64,000 nt of DNA from Gadus chalcogrammus (Eukaryota > Chordata > Actinopteri > Gadiformes > Gadidae), in contig NC_079418.1 of assembly GCF_026213295.1 (NCBI RefSeq), positions 8,770,011 through 8,834,010 of the forward strand. The letters are read 5' to 3'. The translations under genes and the position numbers were made by a program. This document shows, piece after piece, positions 1 to 9,802 of the stretch; the first letter of the stretch is position 1; each line of letters begins with the position of its first letter. The notes under the pieces were generated by a model, which saw only the letters and a program-made list of their open reading frames with translations, searched no databases and had not been told where the DNA came from.

Positions 1-455
1 GGGAGGAGGAGTACAGATCGGGGGAGGCCTCTTTCTCCTGTCGGAGGAGATCGTCACCGTTAAGGTTTCCTTGCCCCTCTCTTCTCCATAGTTCCCTCGC
101 TCTTTGCTAACTTGGCTCACTGGCCGCTGTGCTCGCTCTCTGATCACCAGATAACGCTCATCGCTCCACTCTCTGATCACCACTGAGCACAGCACTGAGG
201 AGCGGTGACTTATATTTTACTCACTATTCCTGAGTCCCGGCTAGCTGCTAAAGGGGACGGGTCTTTTTCTGTGTTAGCCCCAAAGCTTTTGAATGCATTG
301 CCTGAGCAAATAAGGTTAGCTGATTCAGTGACATCTTTTAAGTCCCTCCTTAAGACTCACCTGTACCGCAAAGCCTTTAAAGAGTTGATTTAATGTAAAT
401 GTTATTTTTTATGTTTTGCCTGGTATACTTTTCATTGATTGTATTTTTTGTTTTA
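1..455 (-). repeat. Inverted copy of 17645-18098
   Basis: This stretch is the reverse complement of 17645-18098 with scattered mismatches. It holds a purine-rich segment, a duplicated 'CTCTGATCACCA' motif and the tail of an L2-like LINE. The copy runs off the left edge of the window. Related pieces of the same unit recur at about 1545-1770. Confidence 0.75.
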
Positions 456-594
456 CAATTGTAAAAATAAAATAAAAAAGACCTGTGATACAATTGTTCT
501 TAGACATTTATTTTTGTTTGGTTGTTTTGCTTTCTTTCTTTTTATCTGTAAAGCACTTTGTAGCTCTGTGTAGAAAAGCACTGCATAAATAGAG

Positions 595-632
<38 letters not shown>
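199..632 (+). mobile_element. L2-like LINE 3' end (truncated)
   Basis: A 62-residue ORF (205-393) has the C-terminal tail typical of L2/CR1-type reverse transcriptases: a 'LLNALPEQIR' motif, then 'FKSLLKTHLYRKAF' and a stop. An AT-rich 3' UTR follows, with an 'AAAGCACTTTGTAGCTCTG' element and an (ATT)n tail at 596-632, the usual end of L2 LINEs. Everything 5' of the tail is absent, so it is a dead 5'-truncated copy. Similar tails lie at 54640-55031 and 62200-62458, and an inverted copy at 17690-17890. Confidence 0.7.
596..632. repeat. (ATT)n microsatellite, LINE tail
   Basis: Twelve or so ATT units end the LINE fragment. Confidence 0.9.
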
Positions 633-721
633 CTTATGTAGAGGAAAGTCAGTTTGATCCTACCTTCATATAATCATGTACAACCACAAGTTTTTACAGA
701 ATACAAATGTGCATCTGCATA

Positions 722-1523
722 CATAGCCGCGGGAACGTATTCTCAGCAGGGGGTGCTGGAAAAAAAAACTCAGCCTGGACGAGACTCGAGACTGATAAAA
801 AAAGATATATAGCAGCGCAGCTCAATTACACCAGTGCATGCGCGCACAGTCGAAAATCGATCGTTGTGTTCACACCATGGTTCACATCCAGCTGCTCACA
901 GACCAAATTTAGCGCACCACCGCTCCCCTCACACTTTTTCATATAACTTTTTTTCAGCACTTTTTTTCATATGAGCATTCAATAAATGCTGCGTCTCAAC
1001 ATGCCTTGGACAGCAGCGACGATGACCCGCTTTGCCACGGGCCGAAACAGTGCGGAGCGACCACAGCCAGAGCGAACACAGCGGGGCAGAGGAGTGTCAG
1101 GAATAGTCTTTGGTGTACACATCAGTACGGCCTATTTGCACTACTGTTTAGTGGCAATGCAGTGTTTTATTCTATGCCTTTTAATTTTCGTAGATTATTT
1201 CAATGAATACAATTTATTTATTTATAAAAACAAGATCTGGTCTTCAAATCTTTTTTCCAAATATAGGTCGGGTTTGTGTTTATATTCGGACCAATACGGT
1301 ACAGCGGGCGCTCACATGACGTTAAGCATTTCCTGGTGCATAATGTGACGCTTCAGAACCTAAAATCCCGTTTCTCCCCGTTGACACGACAACACATAAC
1401 CGGCATTTTCAGAAATCTCCACTTTGGCCAGAGTTTTTAGAAATAATTGTTTTCTGTGATAAGACAGGGCCTCAGACAGGGGGTGCTGCAGCACCCCCAG
1501 CACCCCTACTTCCCGCGGTACTG
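722..1523. mobile_element. Non-autonomous hAT-like transposon with perfect 8-bp target duplication
   Basis: The ends are imperfect inverted repeats (CATAGCCGCGGGAA at the left, TTCCCGCGGTACTG at the right), followed inside by GGGGGTGCTG-type motifs. The flanks carry a perfect 8-bp direct repeat, TCTGCATA, at 714-721 and 1524-1531; eight bases is the hAT target-duplication length. No transposase ORF is visible. A second copy lies at 53464-54287. Positions 1303-1450 match the inner part of another transposon at 11567-11715, so this element has captured or is nested with that sequence. Confidence 0.8.
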
Positions 1524-2300
1524 TCTGCATACTCAAAGTGTGCGTGTGTGGTTGGTGTGCCTGTCCTCTCCTTCCTCACCTGTGCCGGACGCTGTTCTCC
1601 GGGGGCGTCGAGGAGTCCCCACACAGGGTCTCCTGGTCTCCCTCCTGTCTCTTGATTCGTCTCATCCTCACCATTGTGGATCTCGCAGTTTTTTCAATCG
1701 CTGGTTATTGATATGACACCTCTGTCGTTGCGTCTCTGATCACCACTGAGGACTAGACTGAGGAGCGGGGACTTATATAGAGGCGGTGATGACACAAAGG
1801 CCGGTCGGGTTCCGCTGGCCAGAGGTGGCACCTGATGTTGATTCGTCGTCGCAGGCAACAGGATTTTTTTTTATTGCACTCTTTAGAATATGCCTTTCAA
1901 TAACTCAAATGGAAACCACTGAAATACGAATATTACTTTAACACAAAAAGTAGACAAAAACACACTTGTGTTTACAAAGTCACCATTTGAAATTTGTTCT
2001 CCCATGTCCATAAGCTGTTTCCAAGTCTATATATATTTTATACCCAAACATTTGCATTAACACTCACAGTGGGGCCAAGAAAGACTAGTCAGGCTATTCG
2101 TTTTTCTTTGATCAACTCTTGATATTCAAACACAAGGTTGAGTGTTATTCTTGTAGATCAACTGGAGCAGACACACACACGCACACGCACTGTGTGGTCC
2201 ACAGCCCATATCATGCGTGTTTATCCCCAGGTTATGTGAATGTGTGAAGGGTCTGGTACGCTATTAGCAGGGGCCCTTGGGGAGGACGTAGGGTCTGTGT
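1524..2300. other. Gap: repeat fragments, no gene
   Basis: Positions 1545-1770 contain short diverged pieces of the unit seen at 1-200 and 17885-18200, including the motif CTGATCACCACTGAG. From 1861 to 2300 I see no coding potential or recognised repeat beyond a short CA run near 2170. Confidence 0.5.
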
Positions 2301-2305
2301 GGCTA

Positions 2306-3300
2306 TCAAAGGCCCTCTGCGGAACCGATTAAAGAACCCCATCTGCCTTCTATATCAAAACACCCTTGCAGGAGCTCATTGGTTTCTTGAGACCACCTCC
2401 TGACTGTCGTTGTGGTTACCGGTTGCCACTGAACAATTGGTGTGCAGGTGGGACTAAGCAGAACCAGGTTATGGTCTGACCTGCCAGGGGGAGGAAGGGC
2501 TGTGGATATGTATGCATCCAGTGTGTTTGCATAAAGTAAAAGCAGCGTTTTATTGTCTCTGGTAGGACACATGACAAATTGGTGAAAAGTGGGGAGTGAT
2601 GTAGAGAGAAAGGCATGATTAAAATCCCCAGAGATTGCAACGAAAGCATTTGCATTTTAGCAGTGACTGAGTTGATGACATCACATGCTGTGTCAGCATC
2701 AGCTGACGGCGGTATGTAAACAACAATGGCAACAGCACAGGTAAATTCCGTCGGGAGATAGTATGGACGCAGACTAACGGCTAACAGTTCGATGTTAGGG
2801 GTGCAGATGCGCTCCTTTGCCGTAATGTGGGAAGGATGACACCACTGGTTATTCACAAGCAGAGCGAGCCCGCCTCCTCTCTTCTTACCACTCACCCTGT
2901 GATCCCGGTCAGCTCGTCATAAATCCATTCATAGTTGTGTTTGCCTCCGGAATATTCTCCTGCATCCATGTCTCGATGAAACACATTGAACTGCATTCTC
3001 GATATTCACGCTGTGATCTTATGAGTCTTCCGAGTTGGTCCACCTTGTTCACCAATGACCTCACATTCCCCCTGACCATCGAGGGGACGCAGGGCTTGAA
3101 CCTTCTCCTCCTTGCGTTCCTCCTTACCGGCTCAACATCCTCGGCGTCTTCTCCTTAGCCTCCTAAGAAAAACTCAACTGATCCACTTAGTGTCCATCTC
3201 GACTAAATCGTAGGCTAAAACAATTAACTTGACACGAAACAAATCACTTAAAAACACTTAAAACGCAACTGGAGCTGCTGCAACAGGCTGCCACTAGCGC
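2306..3300 (-). mobile_element. CR1/L2-type LINE fragment: 5' UTR and endonuclease part
   Basis: Reading leftward, 3290-2900 looks like a LINE 5' UTR. An APE-type endonuclease fragment follows (frame at 2895-2416, motif GGGLALLVNNQW) and continues after a frameshift in the frame ending at 2306 (motif PPPGRSDHN, matching the conserved S-D-H of these endonucleases). The frameshift and missing downstream parts make it a pseudogene. The clade is inferred from motif style only. Confidence 0.6.
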
Positions 3301-3450
3301 AGCGCCATAGCCGCGCTAGTGATGATGTCTACAAAGGGCTGAGGTACATGGATCTCCTCCAGTGCACTCAGCATCGTTTTTTGGGATAGTGTTCCAAAGG
3401 CATCTCTAAAATCCAGGAATACAGTATAAAGTTTACATGATTCTTGTTTA
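3294..3450 (-). pseudogene. LINE reverse-transcriptase fragment
   Basis: About 50 residues resemble the first palm motif of a non-LTR reverse transcriptase: 'VFLDFRDAFGTLSQ' followed by 'ALEEIHVPQPFVDII'. The frame runs into the CA microsatellite on its 5' side, so the rest of the protein is missing. It probably belongs to the same decayed insertion cluster as the endonuclease fragment beside it. Confidence 0.6.
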
Positions 3451-3490
3451 AAATCATCAACTCCAGTTTTAAGGCAGAACACATACTCGT

Positions 3491-3716
3491 TCAAGCACAC
3501 ACACACTCTAAGCACACACACCCAGACACACACACACATCGACACACACACACACACACACACGCACACACACACACACACACACAACCCAGCACACACA
3601 AGCACAAACACCCATACGTACGCCCGCACTCCCACACACACGCCCGCACACACACAGACACGTGCGCACGCACACAAAAACAACCACAAACACACACACA
3701 ACCAAACACACACAAA
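3491..3716. repeat. Imperfect (CA)n microsatellite
   Basis: CA dinucleotides broken by GC, TA and AA interruptions. All ORFs across it are low-complexity artefacts. Confidence 0.95.
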
Positions 3717-4408
3717 AATCGAGGTGGGTGCAACATGCGGCCTGCACGTCACCAGGGTCATTCACAACGGCAATCTGAATATGTAATTTAGGATCATAAT
3801 AATTCAGTTAAATGAGTTGCCTTTATTGAAAAGCTAAATTGTTGATTAAATAAACCATTGTCACTCTAATGTTATGTTTCAGTGCCACTAATAATAAGTA
3901 ATTAAAATGCTAATCTTGTGTTCTGCACCCTAAAGCGACTCTGCACTCTGTCTAGTTGTTCCACGTATATAACAAACATAAATTATGAAACACACAACTA
4001 CTTGAGATGCCTAGCAATAATCTGTTACCCACATAATGAAGGAACTACTTCATGTTGTATGTGTTACCTGGGTGCTATGTGTGCGCAGTGTTTTGTGCTT
4101 CATGTATGTTGAACAGTTGAGCTATGTTGACTGCAGCTCCTGGTTTCAACATTCTTATTACGGCTATTACTGAAGTTAATATATAACAATTGCCGACGAG
4201 AATCGTTTTGTATCTCCGTGGTGCAATGCTCCAAAAGACAGGACAAATTTGTCTTTGATGGCCGTCAGAATCGCGTTGTTTGCCCACCCGCATGGCTGCT
4301 ACTTTAATTGAAACGCTACGGAGGAGGAGGACTGAGTGAGTGAAAAGAAACGAAACAAGTGAAAATGTTTGGAAATGTATGCTGGATTGTTTTGACAGTA
4401 CTGTAGAA
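3717..4408. other. Gap: no gene seen
   Basis: AT-rich unique-looking DNA with only short stop-bounded frames. A GGAGGAGG stretch near 4320 has no recognisable role. Confidence 0.4.
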
Positions 4409-4780
4409 CAGGGGTCTTCAACGTTTTCCAGGCCAAGGACCCCGAAACTGATTGATAGGGGACCCCCTACTTATATATTATCTAAAATTGTGTTTTATAT
4501 TAAACTTGTCCTATAGTGCCATGTACCTTGTTATTTCGTATTCAATACCAAGATATTGAAATAATACACAGGTTCATATATTCATGTTTTTATTTTAAAC
4601 ATGTGCAAGGTACAGTGAGTAGGGTGGCCATGCCACTGCCATTCATAAACATAACATAACATAATAAACTGATACCTGTCAAGATCAACATTGTCTGTCA
4701 ATTGCATGTAATCATGCATAAAAGTCATTCAAAGGGCCATTTTTAAAACATAAATGTGGAAACGAAAATTAGTGATGCTT
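4409..4780. mobile_element. hAT-like transposon left end (fragment)
   Basis: The sequence from 4409 starts with a hAT-style terminus (CAGGGGTCTTCAACGTTTTC) followed by 'GGACCCC' motifs, a frequent teleost arrangement. I could not find a matching inverted terminus downstream, so the right boundary is arbitrary. Confidence 0.5.
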
Positions 4781-5190
4781 GTTAGTGTCTTTTTTGGCCT
4801 GAATCACGTCTTTCTTCTCACTCCGCAAGTAGTCCGGTAACTTATCAACCCCAGCGTGTCCGGTTGCTAAGCGACGTCAACGTCTTTGGCAGACTATTTC
4901 TCTGCTGATCACTTATTTTGCCGATAATGACGTTGCTGTGCTGTCCTTCTTAATTAAAGGAGCAGGCAGAGAAAAGCTCTCTCCTGCTGGGCTTTCATTA
5001 AAATCAAATAAATAAATATTTATTTGATTTGAATGAAAATAAATATTTTGATATCTTGAATAGATTAGTGTGCTCTCTCAGAACTGGGATATTCCATCTT
5101 TATTTTAACATATTACTCGAGACAGTGTTTCTCACAACGTTCAATGGTTTTATGCGTCCAGGAGAATAGACGTCACCGACTCAGATATTT
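4781..5190. other. Gap: no gene; short AT palindrome
   Basis: Contains an AT-rich inverted repeat at about 4996-5045 built on AAATAAATATTTATTT. No coding signal. Confidence 0.4.
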
Positions 5191-5205
5191 TTCCCTCCAC
5201 GGGGC

Positions 5206-5490
5206 ATGGCTTTCGCCAACATCACTTTCTCTCCGAGGCCTTTTTCCATCTTCTTAAAACGGTCTAAAAGCGATAGCTTAAGGGCAGGTTTAACCATCAT
5301 TATTTCGACATCATATATTAACAACTCATTCTGTCCTTACGCTTCCATGCTCCACTATCTCAGGCTTCGGCAACGCGCGTCCCCCGAATCACCCCTCTTT
5401 ATTTTGCCCAACGGCCTTCCAATGACAAAAGAGTGGTTCAGAGTCCATCTCGCTAAGGGTGGAGAAGGCGGCGGCCTACCAAATAAATAA
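5206..5490 (+). pseudogene. Tyrosine-recombinase fragment (Crypton/DIRS/Ngaro type)
   Basis: The 94-residue frame has the layout of the middle of eukaryotic transposon tyrosine recombinases. First comes a basic 'FLKRSKSD' strand where the catalytic lysine would lie, then a 'CPYASMLHYLRLR' helix, then 'SPLFILPNGLPMTKEWF'. The N-terminal catalytic Arg segment and the C-terminal H-x-x-R and Tyr segments are not in frame, so it is an isolated remnant. The family cannot be resolved without alignment. Confidence 0.5.
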
Positions 5491-5682
5491 AATAATAAAT
5501 ATAACCGCACGTGGTGATTAAAAAGCTAAATTAAAAGTCAAGAACACACTAATGGCAGCTATATATATATGACAAATAATTATGAAGGAAAGATGTTCCA
5601 CTTGATGCAATACTGTGCCTCGGCTTTCTGGTAAGCTGCAAAGCAATGGCCGAATGTCATGACTCATGTTCAGCATGCTATA

Positions 5683-5748
5683 ATCAGGATTCAAACTCTC
5701 AACCTAACGATCACCTGTACAAGGAATTATCCCATTGAGCCACTGATA
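5683..5748 (-). repeat. tRNA-like (SINE-type) unit 1
   Basis: On the minus strand a sequence matching the polymerase III A box (TGGCTCAATGGG) is followed about 35 bases later by a B-box-like GAGTTTGAATCC. The spacing fits a tRNA or tRNA-derived SINE head. The arms do not form a clear cloverleaf, so it is called a tRNA-like repeat and not a gene. Confidence 0.4.
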
Positions 5749-5992
5749 AACTTGAACTGCAGCCTCATTCACATGGTCAGAATGTCCATTGATAGGCATA
5801 CAACATCCAGAAACCTCCAAGCACACATTTCTCAAATTAATTAAGGGCTTTCTTAAAAGCATATACCTGAAAAATCTTTGAAATTCAGGGGAAATTAAAC
5901 ATTTGTAGTTTGAATTTCAGGTGCTGTTCAATGTTGTGCTTCTTAAATGAGTGGCAATGACAGAATGTCATGTACAGCTTGTTCATAATGCT

Positions 5993-6060
5993 CTAATCAG
6001 GATTCGCACTCTCAACCTAAGGATCACCAGTACACGGCATGATCCCGTTGAGCCACTGAC
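5993..6060 (-). repeat. tRNA-like (SINE-type) unit 2
   Basis: A second, diverged copy of the unit about 310 bp away, with A box TGGCTCAACGGG and B-box-like GAGTGCGAATCC on the minus strand. The two lie in a tandem duplication of roughly 310-330 bp (about 5655 to 6150). Confidence 0.4.
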
Positions 6061-7286
6061 ATTCCTGAACTGCATGAAGCCTCAAATCACATCGTGAAAA
6101 TGTCGATTAAAAAGCACACAACATCAAGAAAACTGAGAGAGTTAAGAGAATTAAGGGCCTTCTTAGAAGAGTACAGATCTGAAAATGTGCACTGTTAATG
6201 GTATCCACCTAATGATAGCCGTGTGATAGTTATACAATAACAAAATGGCAAAATGGTATAGGCAAAATGGTTTGAGACTCTGGACGTTCAGCTTTTCTAT
6301 GAAATTGTGGGAAAAGTCAAAATTTTTAGAGCAGAAGACCAGGGTGAAAAAGATGCATCTGATTTTAGAGATTAATGTGATGAAAGAACTTTGAGTCAAG
6401 GTCAATCCCTTAAGGAGAAATAAGGCTAGTTCATAATTTCTTTAAATAGCGCCACCTTTGGGTGCAGAACCACAATTTGGGTTTATTAGTAGTGGGGGGT
6501 ATTGGTATCCACCTAATAATAGTCTCATGTTTTTTTATACAATAACAAAATGGTCATATAAGAAAAATGGGCTAACTGCTCCAACATTATTGGCCAATAT
6601 TTCTCAAATGGAAAAAAAGTAAAACAAATTCTGTTAAATGATTTTTGTGAGGCTTGGTCTAAAGATTGTATGTGGTAAGTTGTAATTTTTGATAATTTTT
6701 GTAGCCTGTGAATCTTTTCAATTTTGAGTCCAGGGGTCTCATTCATAACCGTTGCGTACGTGGTGAACTGAAGTCAGACCGAAGAATTGTAGAGTGAGAA
6801 GAACGATTATGTTTCATCATCGCCCTTCATTAATTAAATTTCAACCCGTATCATGCGTTACATCTATGTAATTAGAATAATTTATGTCAATGGCGTTATT
6901 TCTCAGTTATAACTCCAGAAACATCTCCTTAGAATATAAATTTAAAAAAATTCTCTATATTCAATCCCGTCACTCCATACTGTCCACTGACGGCGCGACT
7001 GCATGGAATAAAGCATCTGTCCAACATGTGTCAATAACATAATATTTTTATGTGACACTGTAAACAGGTAATCAAATGTCAATTAAATCCCAAGTGTGGA
7101 AAACCAAGCCACACTCCTCATCACAATCGTTGTCCGTTACTCTTGATGCTTTTCATTAATCAGGCATTAAAAAGGGGTTATGTTCAAGAACATTTTACGT
7201 GGGTAATTACAAACTGATTATCCAAGGTGTTCTCGGTCAGTCTTATTACCGTAACCCTATAAATACAGAGGTGAGTGCCGTGGTAA

Positions 7287-7376
7287 TGCTGCACCATATG
7301 GCACTTCTGGCGGACCATGCAAATGGCAGGATTCGGAGGGAGAGGGTCTTTAGGGACCATAACGATTTATTGGTAG
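7287..7376 (+). pseudogene. Harbinger transposase N-terminal remnant
   Basis: The translation contains 'ANGRIRRERVFRDHNDLL', closely matching the same part of the HARBI1-like ORF at 63260-63601 ('ANGQIRRERIFREREDLL'). The frame then leaves the family, so only the N-terminal leader survives. Confidence 0.65.
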
Positions 7377-7397
7377 GCTACATAAAAATATGTAACT

Positions 7398-7637
7398 TTA
7401 TGTCAGACCACTTAATTTTAATTCTGGGACTGTGCGCTCCGTGCTACTGACAGAGTTCACTGCTGCAGCAACATGTTGCCACTCACTCTGCTTTTTGTTG
7501 TTGGCGATCCCAATCCCGTGACCGCCGAACAAAACTACTTTTCGGGCCTCCATCTCACCCACAAGTGTCTCCACTTCAACCTCCTTGAAATTTCGCTTTT
7601 TTGCTTTTCTCAGTACTTCTGCCGTTGTTTCCGACAA
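7398..7637 (-). pseudogene. Harbinger Myb/SANT-like protein remnant
   Basis: The 79-residue minus-strand frame starts with Met at 7637 and contains 'KAKKRNFKEVEVETLVGEME' and 'SEWQHVAAAVNSV', the layout of the Myb/SANT-like (trihelix) DNA-binding protein encoded as the second Harbinger gene. The family usually continues with a basic KKW motif, which is missing, so it is truncated. It faces the transposase remnant, as expected for convergent Harbinger ORFs. Confidence 0.65.
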
Positions 7638-8040
7638 GACATAATACTTGCATCTGAGTCTGTTTTATATGCAGATCGGATTCATGAGGTCATTTGCATT
7701 GACCATTTATGGTTAAAAAGGGGCGTGTACAGGGCGGAACGTGAAGCTGATTCAGCTGCGCACACTTGTATGCAGTCTGTGATTTATAAAGAAAAGATTG
7801 CGTACGGTGTGTGTACGCAGGGTTTTATAAATCTGAATATTTTTTGGCGCACGCAAAACTTGGCTTTTGGGCGTACGTACACTTCTAGTAACGATCCCAC
7901 GCACAGTTTTATAAATGAGACCCCAGGTCAATCTGTTGAGGAGAACTAAGCCTAATTCATGATTTTTTACTATAGCGCCGCCTTTAGGTGCAGTACCACA
8001 AATTTGGGTTTATGGGTATAGGGGGTTATTGGTAACGATA

Positions 8041-9595
8041 CCTAAAGTATTACTTTTACAGAATTTGAGGGGAAGAAAAACACGTTACAGAAACAATAGG
8101 GGCCAAGCGCTCGGACCCCTAATAATAATGCAGAAAACTCCGAGTTCTTTTTAGAAAATCTCATACGTAAAGTGAGATTCTCATTCTCATGATTCTTTTA
8201 AAGGGACAAAACAGCACGGAAACACGGATGGACTTTCACGCCTCACACACAAGCCACAGCCAGTAGGGAACATGACAGATCCAGCTGACGCGTTTCACTT
8301 GACCCAACTGGAGTCACCTCCTGTCACAAGAGCTCAGACACAGGATCAGACATTTAAATTGGCGACGTCACAGTCTGGTATTCAGTGTACTTTGTTCCAT
8401 ACCAAATGGTCTATACAAATAATGTTTGCAAATATTCACCGTCCTTCAGTCTTCCCTGTTTAATGGGCGCAGTTGCACGTAATGTCTCCATTTTATCTAT
8501 CTGCGTACTATATCTTGTGCTTTGATTGTACTTCCTACCTAGATCCAAAAGCGTTTGAAAAATAAATGTTTTACTTAGAATAACATATCATTAGAAAATC
8601 CTAACTCTTAATTCTAAAATGGTACTCATTACTAATTTATAATGAATGCATGGAGGAAAAATACCAAAAAATAATTCTATCCCATTGAATATTTTTAGCA
8701 TTTTAAACTGGAGAGGACGGTACAGAGGCAAACAGAGAAAGACAAGGCAGTAGCTGGTAATTAAAATAACTCATTGACATCTCAACAAATCAAAGGGAAG
8801 TCTGTTCATTATATCATCAGCATGACTAAAGTGCCAGCTGTGGCAAACCACAACCCTAGACAATGTGTTTTCAGTGGTACTATTAAAGGGATACGTCGAG
8901 AAATCTGCATTTATCTGTCTTACCTGAATTTAGATGAGATGTTTAATTTAGTGCGAGTCTAGAAGGGGTGTTTTTTCTTTGTAAGCATTGGTTATCTATT
9001 AGGCGTCTTCAAGGAATTGCAGAGCTTCAGCTCCTCATGTGAGAAAAGTACGTTTTTAATTTACAAAGACTGACAATGTTCAGAATAGTCACTAATTCAA
9101 AAGGAATGCCAGTACCAACAAAACAAGAAGCCGTTTGCAAGCATATCAAGGACTAGTAGAAGTAGTGTGAGTAGTGAGTAGCTACAAGCTACTTCGGCTT
9201 TCTAAAATACATTTGATATATTGCTTATTTTAGCTGGTAAGAAGGTTAAATGTGGGCATTAGGTTAGAGGTTAAAAACAGCAGATGTATAGAGGTGAAAG
9301 GTACAATTAGTCAAATAAACGCTGACACTTATTTTGTTTGGATATTTGCTAACATTATTTGTATAGACTATTAGGTATAAGAATACTAATGACTGGACTG
9401 TGGCATTGCTCAATTTACTGTCTGATCTCACCTGACAGCCATTGGCTACATTACTTTGTGAGGAACGTCAACCCATTGCAGCAAGGATAGGAGCAGATTT
9501 GTGTGTATTATATTGTTGTGTAATGAAGGGAAAAAGGACAAGTGTCTCCACTCTATTTCTTGTTGTTCCTTTAAATTGACCTACTGACTCTGCTG
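8041..9595. other. Gap: no gene; probable 5' non-coding exon at its right edge
   Basis: To about 8130 this may be the end of the tandem repeat (motif GGGGCCAAGCGCTCGGACCC). Beyond that I see no coding potential. A good splice donor, CTGCTG|GTGAGT, at 9595/9596 could end a 5' UTR exon of the lectin gene; this is inference from position and consensus only. Confidence 0.4.
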
Positions 9596-9802
9596 GTGAG
9601 TACCATATTTTTTATTGTTTCATTGTTTTGCTCTGTAAGGGTAGATTCTTCCCTTTTTGGACTCCTAAGAATAATTTTACATGTAAATTACTTATGGCTC
9701 CATCTCAAACGATCTATTTGTTTTCACTTGTAAGAATATGAAGGAATGTAAACCAAATAGCTAGTATTATTTATCGACTTACCATGTTTTTCCTCCAGAA
9801 TA

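Larger units (their letters stand above)
6733..7922. mobile_element. Internally deleted PIF/Harbinger transposon with target duplication
   Basis: The termini are inverted repeats (GGGGTCTCATTCATAA and TTATAAATGAGACC) with GCGTACG-type subterminal motifs. A 3-bp duplication CCA flanks it (6730-6732, 7923-7925), and rejoining the flanks restores the sequence found uninterrupted in the paralogous copy at 6391-6400 with one mismatch. Inside are remnants of both Harbinger genes, facing each other: transposase start (+) and Myb/SANT DNA-binding protein (-). The total of 1190 bp is well under an autonomous element. Confidence 0.8.
6198..8040. repeat. Tandem pair of a ~300-bp repeat, second copy split by Harbinger
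   Basis: Copy A (about 6198-6499) begins TGGTATCCACCTAATGATAG and includes TAGCGCCACCTTTGGGTGC. Copy B starts with a near-identical sequence at about 6499 and ends with TAGCGCCGCCTTTAGGTGC near 7973, with a 1.19-kb Harbinger inserted between its halves. Removing the insertion makes copy B about the same length as copy A. Confidence 0.75.
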
